Positions 25,238 through 33,787 of a stretch of DNA of 64,000 nt are shown in pieces. The notes under the pieces were generated by a model, which did not search any database, was not told the origin of the DNA, and was given only the letters and a program-made list of their open reading frames with translations. The position numbers and the translations under genes were made by a program. Origin of the DNA: Actinomadura rudentiformis (GTDB taxonomy: Bacteria; Actinomycetota; Actinomycetes; Streptosporangiales; Streptosporangiaceae); NCBI RefSeq assembly GCF_008923185.1, contig NZ_WBMT01000027.1, forward strand, positions 62,001-126,000, read 5' to 3'. The first letter of the stretch is position 1; each line of letters starts with the position of its first letter.

Positions 25238-25908
25238 ACCAGGCCGTTCTCGTAGGCGTACACCACGGCCTGCGTGCGGTCGCGGAGGGCGAGCTTGGTG
25301 AGGACATGGCCGACATGCGTCTTGATGGTCTGCTCGGCCAGCACCAGCTCGGCGGCGATCTCCGCGTTCGACAGCCCGCGCGCGATGAGCCGCAGCACGT
25401 CGAGCTCGCGCGGGGTGAGCCCCGCGGTCGCGCCGGGGCTGGGTCGCTGGTGGCGGCGGCGCCGGGCGAAGTCGCCGATGAGCCGCCGGGTGATCGACGG
25501 GGCGAGCAGCGCGTCGCCGGTGGAGACCACCCGGACGCCGTTGACTAGGTCGGCGGCCGAGGCGTCCTTGAGCAGGAACCCGCTGGCCCCGGCGCCGAGC
25601 GCCTCGTACACGTACTCGTCGAGGTCGAACGTGGTGAGCACCAGCACCTTGGGACGCACCCCGGCCGGGTCCACCCCGTCGGCGGGCGGCTCGCCGACCA
25701 GCTCCGCCGTGGCGGCCAGGCCGTCCATCTCCGGCATGCGGATGTCCATGACGATGACGTCGGGGTCGAGCTCGCGGGCCATCTCCACGGCCTCCCGGCC
25801 GTTGCCCGCCTGCCCGATCACCTCGATCTCCGGGTCGGAGGACAGCAGCGCGGCCAGGCCGTCACGGATCATCACCTGATCGTCGGCGATCAGCACCCGA
25901 ATGCTCAC
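25231..25908 (-). CDS. LuxR/NarL-family response regulator
   Basis: This regulator of 225 residues has a receiver domain with IADDQVMIRDG and phospho-Asp in DVIVMDIRMPEMDG. A GC-rich linker follows, then a LuxR HTH with LTPRELDVLRLIARGLSNAEIAAEL-type residues near 160-185. It lies 42 bp downstream of its partner kinase in the same transcript. A short alanine/proline insertion (VGEPPADGVDPAG) in the receiver is unusual but probably harmless. Targets are unknown; the divergent sugar transporter is one candidate. Confidence 0.93.
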   Translation of the reverse strand: MSIRVLIADDQVMIRDGLAALLSSDPEIEVIGQAGNGREAVEMARELDPDVIVMDIRMPEMDGLAATAELVGEPPADGVDPAGVRPKVLVLTTFDLDEYVYEALGAGASGFLLKDASAADLVNGVRVVSTGDALLAPSITRRLIGDFARRRRHQRPSPGATAGLTPRELDVLRLIARGLSNAEIAAELVLAEQTIKTHVGHVLTKLALRDRTQAVVYAYENGLVG

Positions 25909-25950
25909 GAGAGCACTGTACGGCGTAAACGCGATCTTCGGTGTGGCCGT

Positions 25951-27210
25951 CTAGTCCTCGCCGTACGGGAGCTCGGCCACGACCTGCCAGCCGCCGCCCT
26001 CGTGCGTGGCGGCGGAGAGGGTGCCGCCCAGCATCGTGACCCGCTCGTGCATGCCGACCAGCCCGTGGCCGCCGCCCTGCGAGTCGTCCGGCGTCGTGCG
26101 CGCGCCGTCGTCGGTGACGGTCACCCGCAGCGCGTCCCGCGCGTACTTGATCTCCACCAGCACCCGCGACCCCGGTGCGTACCGGGAGGCGTTGCTGAGC
26201 GACTCCTGGACGATCCGGTACGCCGACAGGTCGACCCCCGCCGAGACCTCCCGCGGCACGCCGACAATGGTGAGCTCCACCGACAGCCCGGACCGGCGCG
26301 CCCCTGCGAGCAGGTCCTCCAGCAGGTTCAGGCCCGGCTGCGGCGCGCGCTCGGCGCCCTCGTCGTCGGAGCGCAGCAGCCCGACGACGCGGCGGGTCTC
26401 GGTGAGGGCGTCACGGGCCGCGTCGCGGACGACGCCGAAGGTCTGCCTGGCGGCGTCCGGCAGGTCGGGGATCTTGTACGGCGCGGCCTCGGCCTGCATG
26501 GCGATCACCGACATGTGGTGGGCCACGACGTCGTGCAGCTCGCGCGCGATGCGGGCGCGCTCCTCCAGCACCGCCGCCCGGGCGAGGTCCTTGCGGCGCA
26601 GCTCCTCCTGCTCGCGCAGACTTTGCTCGGCGGCCGAGCGCCCGCCGATCGCGTCGCCGAAGGTGAGGGCCATGATCACAAGCGCGGCGAGGATCAGGCC
26701 GAACCAGCCTGGCATCGCCCCGAACACCGAGCCCGGCACGAGCACCCCGACGATGGTGACCGTGCCGACGCCGACCGTGGTCTGGCGATCGCAGCCCACG
26801 CCGACCATGAACAGCATGAGCATGAACGCCAGCCACGCCGTCACCGGCCAGGCCCAGAAGTTCCTGCCCTCCATCATCGGGATGCTGGTCAGGAAGCCCA
26901 GCGCGCTGATCCGCCACGCGAGGAGGGGCCACCTCGGCGCGACCAGCAGCGGCAGTGCCTGCGCCAGGCCGAGGAACCACGCGGCGCTGACGGGCGGCGC
27001 CGGCCTGTAGATGTTCAGCGGGATGGCGATCGTGCCGGCGGTGAACCCGATCGTCATGCCCAGGAGGATCAGCCCGATCGGTATGCGCAGCCAGAGCGGC
27101 CTGGGCAGGAGCAGCCTGTCCGGCCCGCCGGGCGAGGACAGCACGGCGTCGCGAACGCCTTTGACGAGCGCCATCGGCCTGTGCGCTGCGGAGTGACTGT
27201 GCACGTTCAT
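25951..27210 (-). CDS. Sensor histidine kinase (HisKA_3 type)
   Basis: This kinase of 419 residues has about six transmembrane segments in the first 190 residues, then a short coiled region (SAAEQSLREQEELRRK). The phospho-acceptor motif is RARIARELHDVVAHHMSVIA, and the HATPase domain has the glycine boxes GGGHGLVGMHERV and GGGW. It has no extracytoplasmic sensing domain, so it may sense membrane state. The promoter region is shared with the divergent transporter at 27391. The regulator gene follows. Confidence 0.93.
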   Translation of the reverse strand: MNVHSHSAAHRPMALVKGVRDAVLSSPGGPDRLLLPRPLWLRIPIGLILLGMTIGFTAGTIAIPLNIYRPAPPVSAAWFLGLAQALPLLVAPRWPLLAWRISALGFLTSIPMMEGRNFWAWPVTAWLAFMLMLFMVGVGCDRQTTVGVGTVTIVGVLVPGSVFGAMPGWFGLILAALVIMALTFGDAIGGRSAAEQSLREQEELRRKDLARAAVLEERARIARELHDVVAHHMSVIAMQAEAAPYKIPDLPDAARQTFGVVRDAARDALTETRRVVGLLRSDDEGAERAPQPGLNLLEDLLAGARRSGLSVELTIVGVPREVSAGVDLSAYRIVQESLSNASRYAPGSRVLVEIKYARDALRVTVTDDGARTTPDDSQGGGHGLVGMHERVTMLGGTLSAATHEGGGWQVVAELPYGED

Positions 27211-27390
27211 TTGAGCCCGAGCCTAGGCCGCCGCGGGCATTCTGACGTGCCCCCCGAGAGGGATATCCCATCCGAACCCTGAGTATCACCGCTGACCAGC
27301 CCCTGTCCGGCTGCCGTACCGGCGCGGGCGGAACAGCGGTGTGTAACCGGCCGATCGCATAACGTCCCCCCGGCGGGGAAGATCAGGAGC

Positions 27391-28863
27391 ATGGCTCTCG
27401 GGGGGAGCGGCGACCCGCCGCGGCAGGCACACCCGCCCGGTTCGGCGGCGACCGCCCTGTTGCTGGCGGGCGCGGCGGCGCTCGGCGGGTTCCTGTTCGG
27501 CTACGACTCATCGGTGATCAACGGCACGGTCGACGCCCTCCGGGCCCAGTTCCAGCTGAGCCCGGTCGTCGTGGGCCTCGTCGTGTCGGCGGCCCTGCTG
27601 GGCTGTGCGGCCGGGGCCTGGTGCGCCGGCCCGATCTCGGATCGGATGGGCCGCGTCCGCGTGATGCAGATCGCGGCGATGTTGTTCGTGGTCAGCTCGC
27701 TCGGATCCGCGCTGGCGTTCAACGCGTGGGACCTGACGTTCTGGCGGGTGGTCGGCGGGCTGGCCGTCGGCGCGGCATCTGTGATCGCACCGGCCTACAT
27801 CGCCGAGATCTCCCCGGCCGACCTGCGCGGCAGGCTCGGCTCCCTGCAGCAGATGGCGATCGTGCTCGGCATCTTCGCCGCGCTGGTCGTCGACTACGTC
27901 ATCGTGCGCGTGTCCCACGGCGGTGCCGGCGGTGACTTCCCGTGGGGCGGCACGGCCTGGCGGTGGATGTTCGCCAGCGCGATCGTCCCGGCCGTGATGT
28001 ACGGGGTCATCGCGACGAGGATCCCCGAGTCGCCGCGCTACCTGGTCAAGAAGAGGCAGCTCGACAGGGCCCGCCAGGTGCTGGCCAAGGTCATGAACCG
28101 CGGCGACGTGGACGTCAAGCTGGGCGAGATCGTCCGCTCCCTCGCCAGTGACCGGCCGGTGCACCTGCGCGACCTGCGCGGCTCGCGCCTCGGCCTGCTG
28201 CCGATCGTCTGGGTGGGCATCCTGCTGTCGGTGTTCCAGCAGTTCGCCGGCATCAACGTGATCTTCTACTACTCGTCGTCGTTGTGGCGGGCGGTGGGCT
28301 TCAGCGAGAACGACGCCATGCTCACCTCGGTGATCAATTCGGTCGTCAACGTGGTGTCCACACTGGTGGCGATCGCGCTGATCGACAAGATCGGCCGCAG
28401 GCCGCTGCTGCTGGCGGGCGCGGCGGGCATGGCGATCATGCTCGGGATCATGACGCTCTGCTTCGCCACCGCCCCGGTCGTGAACGGCGAGCCCCATCTC
28501 GGCGGCGTCGCCGGGACCACCGCGCTGGTCGCCGCCAACCTCTACGTGGTCGCGTTCGCCGCCACCTGGGGCCCGGTGGTGTGGGTGATGCTCGGCGAGA
28601 TGTTCACCAACGTCATCCGCGCCTCCGCGCTGGCCGTGGCGGCCGCCGCCCAGTGGATCGCCAACTGGATGATCACCACGACCTTCCCTGGTCTGTCCGG
28701 AGTCTCGCTCGGCCTGGCCTACGGCCTCTACACCGCGTTCGCGCTGCTGGCGTTCTTCTTCGTACTGAGGAACGTGCCGGAGACCAAGGGACGCGAGCTG
28801 GAGGACATGGACGCTCTGCAGACGAGGAGTGCTCCCACTCGTGAGGTCACCGGGCGAGTGTGA
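27391..28863 (+). CDS. Sugar porter family MFS transporter
   Basis: This 12-helix major-facilitator sugar/H+ symporter has 490 residues. Signature motifs: GYDSSVINGTVDAL, DRMGRVRV, PESPRYLVKKRQLDRA, QQFAGINVIFYYSSS, DKIGRRPLL and PETKGRELEDMD. These match bacterial XylE/GlcP-like permeases, so glucose or xylose import is likely. ATG 27391 has TCAGGAGC upstream. The last 17 bp overlap the convergent lipoprotein gene. It is divergent from a two-component system. Confidence 0.93.
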   Translation: MALGGSGDPPRQAHPPGSAATALLLAGAAALGGFLFGYDSSVINGTVDALRAQFQLSPVVVGLVVSAALLGCAAGAWCAGPISDRMGRVRVMQIAAMLFVVSSLGSALAFNAWDLTFWRVVGGLAVGAASVIAPAYIAEISPADLRGRLGSLQQMAIVLGIFAALVVDYVIVRVSHGGAGGDFPWGGTAWRWMFASAIVPAVMYGVIATRIPESPRYLVKKRQLDRARQVLAKVMNRGDVDVKLGEIVRSLASDRPVHLRDLRGSRLGLLPIVWVGILLSVFQQFAGINVIFYYSSSLWRAVGFSENDAMLTSVINSVVNVVSTLVAIALIDKIGRRPLLLAGAAGMAIMLGIMTLCFATAPVVNGEPHLGGVAGTTALVAANLYVVAFAATWGPVVWVMLGEMFTNVIRASALAVAAAAQWIANWMITTTFPGLSGVSLGLAYGLYTAFALLAFFFVLRNVPETKGRELEDMDALQTRSAPTREVTGRV

Positions 28864-29176
28864 CGTCGGTGCCGCGCCTGCGGGCGATGGCGTGGGTGCG
28901 CTGGGCCTCCGCGGACAGCTGGGCGCGGCGGGCGGGGTCCAGCGCCGGGCCGGCCAGCGCGGCGGCCACGTTGACCAGGCGGTACGGCGGTCCCCGGTCG
29001 ATGAACGTCGGCGGCACGCCGGGCGGTGCGACGGGTCCCGCCGACGGCGGCGCGGCCGGAATGCCGAGGCCCGCCCCGTTCCCGGCGGGCCGGGGGCCGA
29101 CCTGCCCGGGGCCTCCGCATCCCGAGAGGACGGCGGCGACAGCCGTCACCGCGGCGGCTGCTGGCAGAAAGCGCAC
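28847..29176 (-). CDS. Small putative lipoprotein, function unknown
   Basis: With the GTG at 29176 this gives 109 residues: VRFLPAAAAVTAVAAV followed by lipobox LSGC, then a Gly/Pro/Ala-rich spacer and a short C-terminal helix (PARRAQLSAEAQRTHAIARR). I recognise no family. An alternative ATG at 29254 would give 135 residues but would place its start against the thrS leader promoter. Neither start has a good ribosome site. The lipobox and codon usage support a real gene. Confidence 0.5.
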   Translation of the reverse strand: MRFLPAAAAVTAVAAVLSGCGGPGQVGPRPAGNGAGLGIPAAPPSAGPVAPPGVPPTFIDRGPPYRLVNVAAALAGPALDPARRAQLSAEAQRTHAIARRRGTDVTLAR

Positions 29177-29248
29177 GGAGCGGGAGGCTAGGCGTGCGTG
29201 AGGGCGCCGGCGCGCTGAATCGCCGTGCGGTTGCCGAGTCTTTACGGC

Positions 29249-29254
29249 TATCAT
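29249..29254 (+). promoter_or_regulatory. -10 element for leaderless thrS leader transcript
   Basis: TATCAT ends 6 nt before the leader ATG, so transcription should begin at or next to the A of that ATG. No convincing -35 is seen at 16-18 bp. The form fits actinobacterial leaderless mRNAs. Confidence 0.5.
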
Positions 29255-29260
29255 CGAGGC

Positions 29261-29323
29261 ATGGCGGCTGTTCTCGAGACGACGACGCCGGGTCGCTCCC
29301 GGCGCCGCTGCCGCCTGTCCTGA
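29261..29323 (+). CDS. Threonine-rich leader peptide of thrS
   Basis: This 20-codon open frame (MAAVLETTTPGRSRRRCRLS) has three consecutive Thr codons (ACG at 29279-29287). It is apparently leaderless and lies 137 bp upstream of thrS. Stalling at the Thr codons when charged tRNA-Thr is scarce would let downstream RNA switch from terminator to antiterminator. The RRRC stretch after the Thr run has no assigned role. Confidence 0.65.
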   Translation: MAAVLETTTPGRSRRRCRLS

Positions 29324-29366
29324 CGTACGCACGCGGTGAGGCCCCGGGAGTTCTTCCCCGGGGCCT
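29287..29366 (+). promoter_or_regulatory. thrS attenuator (alternative RNA hairpins)
   Basis: Three competing pairings are visible. Segment 1:2 is GCCGGG (29287-29292) with CCCGGC (29298-29303), directly after the Thr codons. Segment 2:3 is CTCCCGG (29296-29302) with CCGGGAG (29344-29350), a perfect 7 bp. Segment 3:4 is the terminator AGGCCCCGGG (29339-29348) with CCCGGGGCCT (29357-29366), followed by TCTCCGTTT. A ribosome stalled on the Thr codons would block 1:2 and favour 2:3, allowing read-through into thrS. Confidence 0.65.
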
Positions 29367-29459
29367 TCTCCGTTTGCCCAGGGCCTCGACTCGATAGCAT
29401 CACATCCGTTCACCATCAGAACCCGTCCAGCCCACATCACCATCACGAGGAGAGAACCC

Positions 29460-31436
29460 GTGTCCACCGTGTCTGAGCTGCGCATCACCCTCGACGGAAG
29501 CGAGCGAGTGGTGCCCGCAGGCACGACCGCCGGGGAGGCCCTCCAGGCGGACGGCCGGAACGTCATCGCCGCCCGCGTCGGCGGCGAGCTGCGCGACCTT
29601 GCCTACGAGGTGCGCGACGGCGACGCGATCGAGCCGGTCGAGATCGGCTCCGGCGACGGCCGCGCGATCATGCGCCACTCGGCCGCGCACGTGATGGCCC
29701 AGGCCGTCCAGGAGCTGTTCCCCGACGCCAAGCTGGGCATCGGCCCGCCCGTCGAGAACGGCTTCTACTACGACTTCGACGTCGCGGAGCCGTTCACCCC
29801 CGACGATCTCAAGCGCATCGAGAAGCGCATGCGCGAGATCGTCAAGCAGGGGCAGCGGTTCTCCCGGCGCCCGGTCTCCGACGAGGCCGCCCGCGAGGAG
29901 CTGGCCGGCGAGCCCTACAAGCTGGAGCTGATCGGGCTCAAGGGCAACGCGAGCTCCGATGACGGCGCCGATGTGGAAGTGGGCGCCGGCGAGCTCACCA
30001 TCTACGACAACCTCGACGCCAAGAGCGGCGACCTGCGGTGGAAGGACCTGTGCCGCGGGCCGCACGTGCCCACCACCCGCGTCATCCCGGCGTTCAAGCT
30101 GATGCGCACCGGCGGCGCCTACTGGCGGGGCAGCGAGAAGAACCCGCAGCTCCAGCGGATCTACGGCACCGCATGGGAGTCCCGGGAGAAGCAGGACGAA
30201 TACCTCAAGTTCCTGGAGGAGGCCGAGAAGCGCGACCACCGCAAACTCGGCGCCGAGCTCGACCTGTTCTCGTTCCCCAACCAGATCGGCAGCGGGCTTG
30301 CGGTCTTCCACCCCAAGGGCGGCGTCGTCCGCAAGGTGATGGAGGACTACTCGCGCCGGCGGCACGAGGAGGAGGGCTACGAGTTCGTCAACACCCCCCA
30401 CATCACCAAGGGCGACCTCTTCGAGACCTCCGGGCACCTCGGCTGGTACAAGGACGACATGTTCCCGCCGATGGAGGTCGACGGGGGCGACTACTACCTC
30501 AAGCCGATGAACTGCCCGATGCACAACCTGATCTTCGACGCGCGCGGGCGGTCCTACCGGGAGCTGCCGCTGCGGATGTTCGAGTTCGGCAGCGTCTACC
30601 GGTTCGAGAAGTCGGGCGTCGTGCACGGCCTCACCCGCGTGCGCGGCATGACCCAGGACGACGCGCACATCTACTGCACCAAGGAGCAGATGGGCGACGA
30701 GATCAAGTCGCTGCTGTCCTTCGTGCTGGGGCTGCTGCGCGACTACGGGCTCAACGAGTTCTACCTGGAGCTGTCCACCCGGGACGAGTCGGAGAAGTTC
30801 ATCGGTGAGGACGCCGACTGGGAGGAGGCGACCGCCGCGCTGAAGCAGGCCGCCGAGGAGTCGGGCCTCGACCTGGTGGACGACCCGGGCGGCGCCGCGT
30901 TCTACGGCCCGAAGATCTCCGTGCAGGCCAAGGACGCGATCGGGCGGACCTGGCAGCTGTCCACCATCCAGGTGGACTTCAACCAGCCCAAGCGGTTCGG
31001 GCTGGAGTACCAGGCCGCCGACGGCACCCGGCAGCAGCCGGTCATGATCCACCGGGCGCTCTTCGGCTCGATCGAGCGGTTCTTCGGCGTGCTGCTGGAG
31101 CACTACGCGGGCGCCATGCCGCCGTGGCTCTCGCCGGTGCAGGCGGTCGGCATCCCGATCGGCGACGCGCACGTGCCGCATCTGGACAAGATCGCGGCCA
31201 GGCTGCGGGAGCAGGGCATCCGGGTCGAGGTCGACGCGTCCTCGGACCGCATGCAGAAGAAGATCCGCAACGCGCAGAAGCAGAAGATCCCGTTCATGCT
31301 GCTCGCCGGCGACGACGACGTCGCCAAGGACGCGGTGTCGTTCCGCTACCGCAGCGGCGACCAGAAGAACGGTGTGCCGATCGACGAGGCGGTCGCCGAG
31401 ATCGTCAAGGCGGTCGAGGCCCGCGTCCAGATTTGA
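29460..31436 (+). CDS. thrS: Threonyl-tRNA synthetase
   Basis: This class II synthetase of 658 residues charges tRNA-Thr. Domains in order: TGS (about 1-65), tRNA-editing SAD domain with MRHSAAHVMAQAVQELFPDAK, catalytic core and anticodon-binding domain (about 550-650). The core has NTPHITKGDLFETSGHLGWY, zinc-binding PMNCPMHN and FEFGSVYRFEKSG. GTG 29460 has GAGGAGAG upstream. Expression is probably controlled by the leader at 29261-29366. Its position near the HIT/pgsA/pimA genes matches the order known in mycobacteria. Confidence 0.98.
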   Translation: MSTVSELRITLDGSERVVPAGTTAGEALQADGRNVIAARVGGELRDLAYEVRDGDAIEPVEIGSGDGRAIMRHSAAHVMAQAVQELFPDAKLGIGPPVENGFYYDFDVAEPFTPDDLKRIEKRMREIVKQGQRFSRRPVSDEAAREELAGEPYKLELIGLKGNASSDDGADVEVGAGELTIYDNLDAKSGDLRWKDLCRGPHVPTTRVIPAFKLMRTGGAYWRGSEKNPQLQRIYGTAWESREKQDEYLKFLEEAEKRDHRKLGAELDLFSFPNQIGSGLAVFHPKGGVVRKVMEDYSRRRHEEEGYEFVNTPHITKGDLFETSGHLGWYKDDMFPPMEVDGGDYYLKPMNCPMHNLIFDARGRSYRELPLRMFEFGSVYRFEKSGVVHGLTRVRGMTQDDAHIYCTKEQMGDEIKSLLSFVLGLLRDYGLNEFYLELSTRDESEKFIGEDADWEEATAALKQAAEESGLDLVDDPGGAAFYGPKISVQAKDAIGRTWQLSTIQVDFNQPKRFGLEYQAADGTRQQPVMIHRALFGSIERFFGVLLEHYAGAMPPWLSPVQAVGIPIGDAHVPHLDKIAARLREQGIRVEVDASSDRMQKKIRNAQKQKIPFMLLAGDDDVAKDAVSFRYRSGDQKNGVPIDEAVAEIVKAVEARVQI

Positions 31437-31468
31437 CGCGACGCCCCATCTGACGCGACGCCCTGGCG

Positions 31469-31501
31469 GGGGCCCGGTTCCGGACATCCGGACCGGGCCC
31501 C
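31469..31501 (+). terminator. Hairpin after thrS
   Basis: GGGGCCCGGT-T-CCGG pairs with CCGGACCGGGGCCCC-type sequence around ACAT, a 14-bp stem with one bulged T. It lacks a U tract, as is usual in high-GC actinomycetes. Confidence 0.6.
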
Positions 31502-31626
31502 GTCCGCGTGCGCGTGCGCGTGCGCGGGGAGCCCACCGGACGCCGCCGGATGCGGCCGCGCGGACGTGGACCGCCGGGCGAGTTGGTAGCCTCAACGGTC
31601 AATTGTCACAACCGGGGAGAATGCGG

Positions 31627-32241
31627 ATGGGGTCCACGAGGCCGCGCGGAAGGCCGCGGTCGGCCTGGAGCCGGGTCTTCGGCTACGGGGGCTCGGCCGC
31701 CCTCGTCGTGGCCGCGATCGTGGTCCTGCTCATGCCGCTGCTGGACCAGGAGCGCGCGGGCTCGACCACCACCGGAGGGCAGGCTGCGGGCACGCAGGCG
31801 CCCTCGTCCGGGCAGATCCCTCCGGCCGGTGATCCCGCGGCCCCCGGCCGGCAGCCCGACCCCGGGCAGCCCCAGCAGAACCAGTCCACCGGACGCTCCT
31901 ATCCCGGAGAACAGGGCCCCGGGCAGCAGGGCGGCGGGCCGCCGTTGCCGGGCACCGGCGGCGGCACCGGCACGATCACCTGGTGTCCCGTCGGCACCGC
32001 GCTCTACCGGCAGGTCGGCGGCGCCCTCGAGGTCGACGTGAAGGTCGCCGGCAACGGCTTCGTCCGCGCCGAGGTGACCGTGCGGGGCGGCCGCACCTCC
32101 TCCCAGCAGACCACCGTCAAGGGCGGCCGGCTGCACACCTTCAAGTTCGGCGGTGTCTCCGTCGCGGCCGTGCAGCGGGTCAAGATCACCACGTTCACCG
32201 GGCTGGCGACGGAGAACTGCTACGCCAGCCCCGGCGGGTGA
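31627..32241 (+). CDS. Single-pass membrane protein with Pro/Gly-rich linker, function unknown
   Basis: The protein has 204 residues: a basic N terminus, one hydrophobic helix (YGGSAALVVAAIVVLLMPLL, about 22-41), a ~75-residue Gln/Pro/Gly-rich linker, then a compact C-terminal beta-rich domain of about 80 residues with two Cys (TWCPVG and ENCYAS) that could form a disulphide. This topology suggests an extracytoplasmic domain held off the membrane. No family is recognised. ATG 31627 is preferred because GGGGAGA sits 6 nt upstream; ATG 31621 is too close to it. Confidence 0.7.
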   Translation: MGSTRPRGRPRSAWSRVFGYGGSAALVVAAIVVLLMPLLDQERAGSTTTGGQAAGTQAPSSGQIPPAGDPAAPGRQPDPGQPQQNQSTGRSYPGEQGPGQQGGGPPLPGTGGGTGTITWCPVGTALYRQVGGALEVDVKVAGNGFVRAEVTVRGGRTSSQQTTVKGGRLHTFKFGGVSVAAVQRVKITTFTGLATENCYASPGG

Positions 32242-32298
32242 CGCTCGGAAACCGCTTGGTATCGGCGTGTCGTCTGTCTAGAGTGCGTGTCCAGTCGT

Positions 32299-32335
32299 CG
32301 GGGTCGTTCCTGTGGGCGGGAGGGGAACGACCCCG
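32299..32335. terminator. Bidirectional terminator between convergent genes
   Basis: CGGGGTCGTTCC pairs perfectly with GGAACGACCCCG (12 bp) around a 13-nt loop, between the membrane protein gene and the Asp23-family gene, just before the latter's stop. Confidence 0.7.
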
Positions 32336-32339
32336 ATCC

Positions 32340-32957
32340 CTACTTCCGGCCGGAGCCCTGCGCCTGGCCGGGTCCCCGGCCGGAGCCCTCGGCGGGCTTC
32401 TGGACATCCTCGACCGAGACGTTGACCGCGGTGACCCGCATCCCCAGCATCAGCCCGACCACCCGGGCCACGTTGCTCTGAACGACCTTGGCCACCTCCA
32501 TGATCACGCTGCCGTACTCCACGACCAGGCCGAGGTCCAGGGACACCGTGTTCTCGTGCATGTGGACCCGGACGCCCCGGCTGCCCGGCCCGGTGCCCAG
32601 CCGGCCGTCCTCACCGGGCTCGATCCGCCCCCTCAGCGTGGCCACTCCGTCGACCTCCAGGGCGGCCAGCGTGGCGATCTTCTCGATGATCTCGTCGTCG
32701 ATGGTGATGCGGCCCTCGGCCTCGCGCTGCTGCGAATGCCGGCCGCCCGCGATCTGCGCGGGCACCAGCGGCGGTGCGGAGGGCGGCACCGCCCCGGGCG
32801 TTGGCGGCGGGGCCCCGGGCGTTGGCGGCGCAGCCCCGGGCGTCGACGGCGGGGCCTGAGCCTGCCCTGTCGGGCCCGGAAAGAACGGCATGGACCGGAC
32901 CTCGGGGCGCGGGCCGTCCCCGCCGTTCCCCGGATAGCCCTTGTCGAGGTCGGTCAT
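32340..32957 (-). CDS. Asp23/Gls24-family envelope stress protein
   Basis: The protein has 205 residues. Residues about 80-185 form the Asp23 domain (GRITIDDEIIEKIATLAALEV, then VRVHMHENTVSLDLGLVVEYG and VVGLMLGMRVTAVNVSVEDV). The first ~75 residues are a Pro/Ala/Gly linker built partly from three 7-residue PPTPGAP-like units. In Firmicutes this family sits at the membrane and responds to alkaline or envelope stress; actinobacterial members are uncharacterised. ATG 32957 is the only sensible start. It is monocistronic. Confidence 0.87.
   Translation of the reverse strand: MTDLDKGYPGNGGDGPRPEVRSMPFFPGPTGQAQAPPSTPGAAPPTPGAPPPTPGAVPPSAPPLVPAQIAGGRHSQQREAEGRITIDDEIIEKIATLAALEVDGVATLRGRIEPGEDGRLGTGPGSRGVRVHMHENTVSLDLGLVVEYGSVIMEVAKVVQSNVARVVGLMLGMRVTAVNVSVEDVQKPAEGSGRGPGQAQGSGRK
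32791..32853. repeat. Three 21-bp tandem repeats inside Asp23-family gene
   Basis: Units start at 32791, 32812 and 32833 with GCCCCGGGCGTTGGCGGCG; the third differs at a few bases. They encode the seven-residue Pro-rich repeats of the linker, and the copy number may vary between strains. Confidence 0.8.
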
Positions 32958-33135
32958 CGATTCCCCCCACGGGTCGATTGTGTGTCCATGATCTCGAGAT
33001 GTCGCCCGGGGCGCCAGGAAAAGTCCGGTACGTCGAGGGCGCCACGCCGGAGCCCGCCGGGGATCCCGACTTCAGGCCATCCGGCTTCTCTCTCTATGCT
33101 GCTGGTCAGGCCGTGAACAAAAGGAGAGCGCCGCC

Positions 33136-33768
33136 TTGAGCGTAGAGCCGGAGGAGCCCGGGATGGAGGAGGCGCGCGACGACGCGCCCGAGTCGGGTGC
33201 CCAGAACGCACACCAGCCCTCTATCGAGGAAGAACGGGGTGGCGCGGGCGTACCCGACAATTTCCAGCGGCTCTGGACTCCCCACCGGATGGCCTACATC
33301 AAGGGCGAGGGAAAGCCGACCGGAGCGGGATCAGGAGACGGGTGCCCGTTCTGCGAGATCCCCGAGATGACCGATGACGAAGGGCTCATCGTGGCCCGGG
33401 GGCGCTCGGTCTACGCGGTGCTCAACCTCTACCCGTACAACTCCGGCCATCTCATGGTCGTGCCCTTCCGGCACGTGGCCGACTACACCGAGCTGGACGG
33501 CGCCGAGTGCGCCGAGCTCGCCATGTTCACCCAGCAGGCCCTTACGGCGCTGCGCAAGGCCAGCGGCGCCCAGGGCTTCAACGTCGGCATGAATCTCGGC
33601 CAGGTGGCGGGCGCGGGGATCGCCGCCCATCTGCACCAGCACGTCGTGCCGCGCTGGGGCGGCGACACCAACTTCATGCCGGTCGTGGGCCACACCAAGG
33701 TGCTGCCGCAGCTGCTGCGCGACACCCGCCAGATGCTCGCCGACGCCTGGCCGCACGAACACCTGTGA
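33136..33768 (+). CDS. HIT-family hydrolase, probable Ap4A phosphorylase
   Basis: This histidine-triad nucleotide-binding protein of 210 residues has the active-site motif HLHQHVVPRW. CPFCEIP near the N terminus and LNLYPYNSGHLMVVP are typical of the Rv2613c-type diadenosine tetraphosphate phosphorylase. The gene order relative to thrS and pgsA supports this orthology. The start is TTG 33136, with AAGGAG 9 nt upstream. The acidic first ~40 residues are low-complexity. An in-frame ATG at 33163 is the alternative. Confidence 0.88.
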   Translation: MSVEPEEPGMEEARDDAPESGAQNAHQPSIEEERGGAGVPDNFQRLWTPHRMAYIKGEGKPTGAGSGDGCPFCEIPEMTDDEGLIVARGRSVYAVLNLYPYNSGHLMVVPFRHVADYTELDGAECAELAMFTQQALTALRKASGAQGFNVGMNLGQVAGAGIAAHLHQHVVPRWGGDTNFMPVVGHTKVLPQLLRDTRQMLADAWPHEHL

Positions 33769-33787
33769 GCACGAGGGCCACACCGAA

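Noticed and set aside
29255..29460. T-box riboswitch upstream of thrS
   Set aside because: No T-box consensus (TGGnACCGCG) or specifier-loop architecture is found. The leader-peptide attenuator explains the region better.
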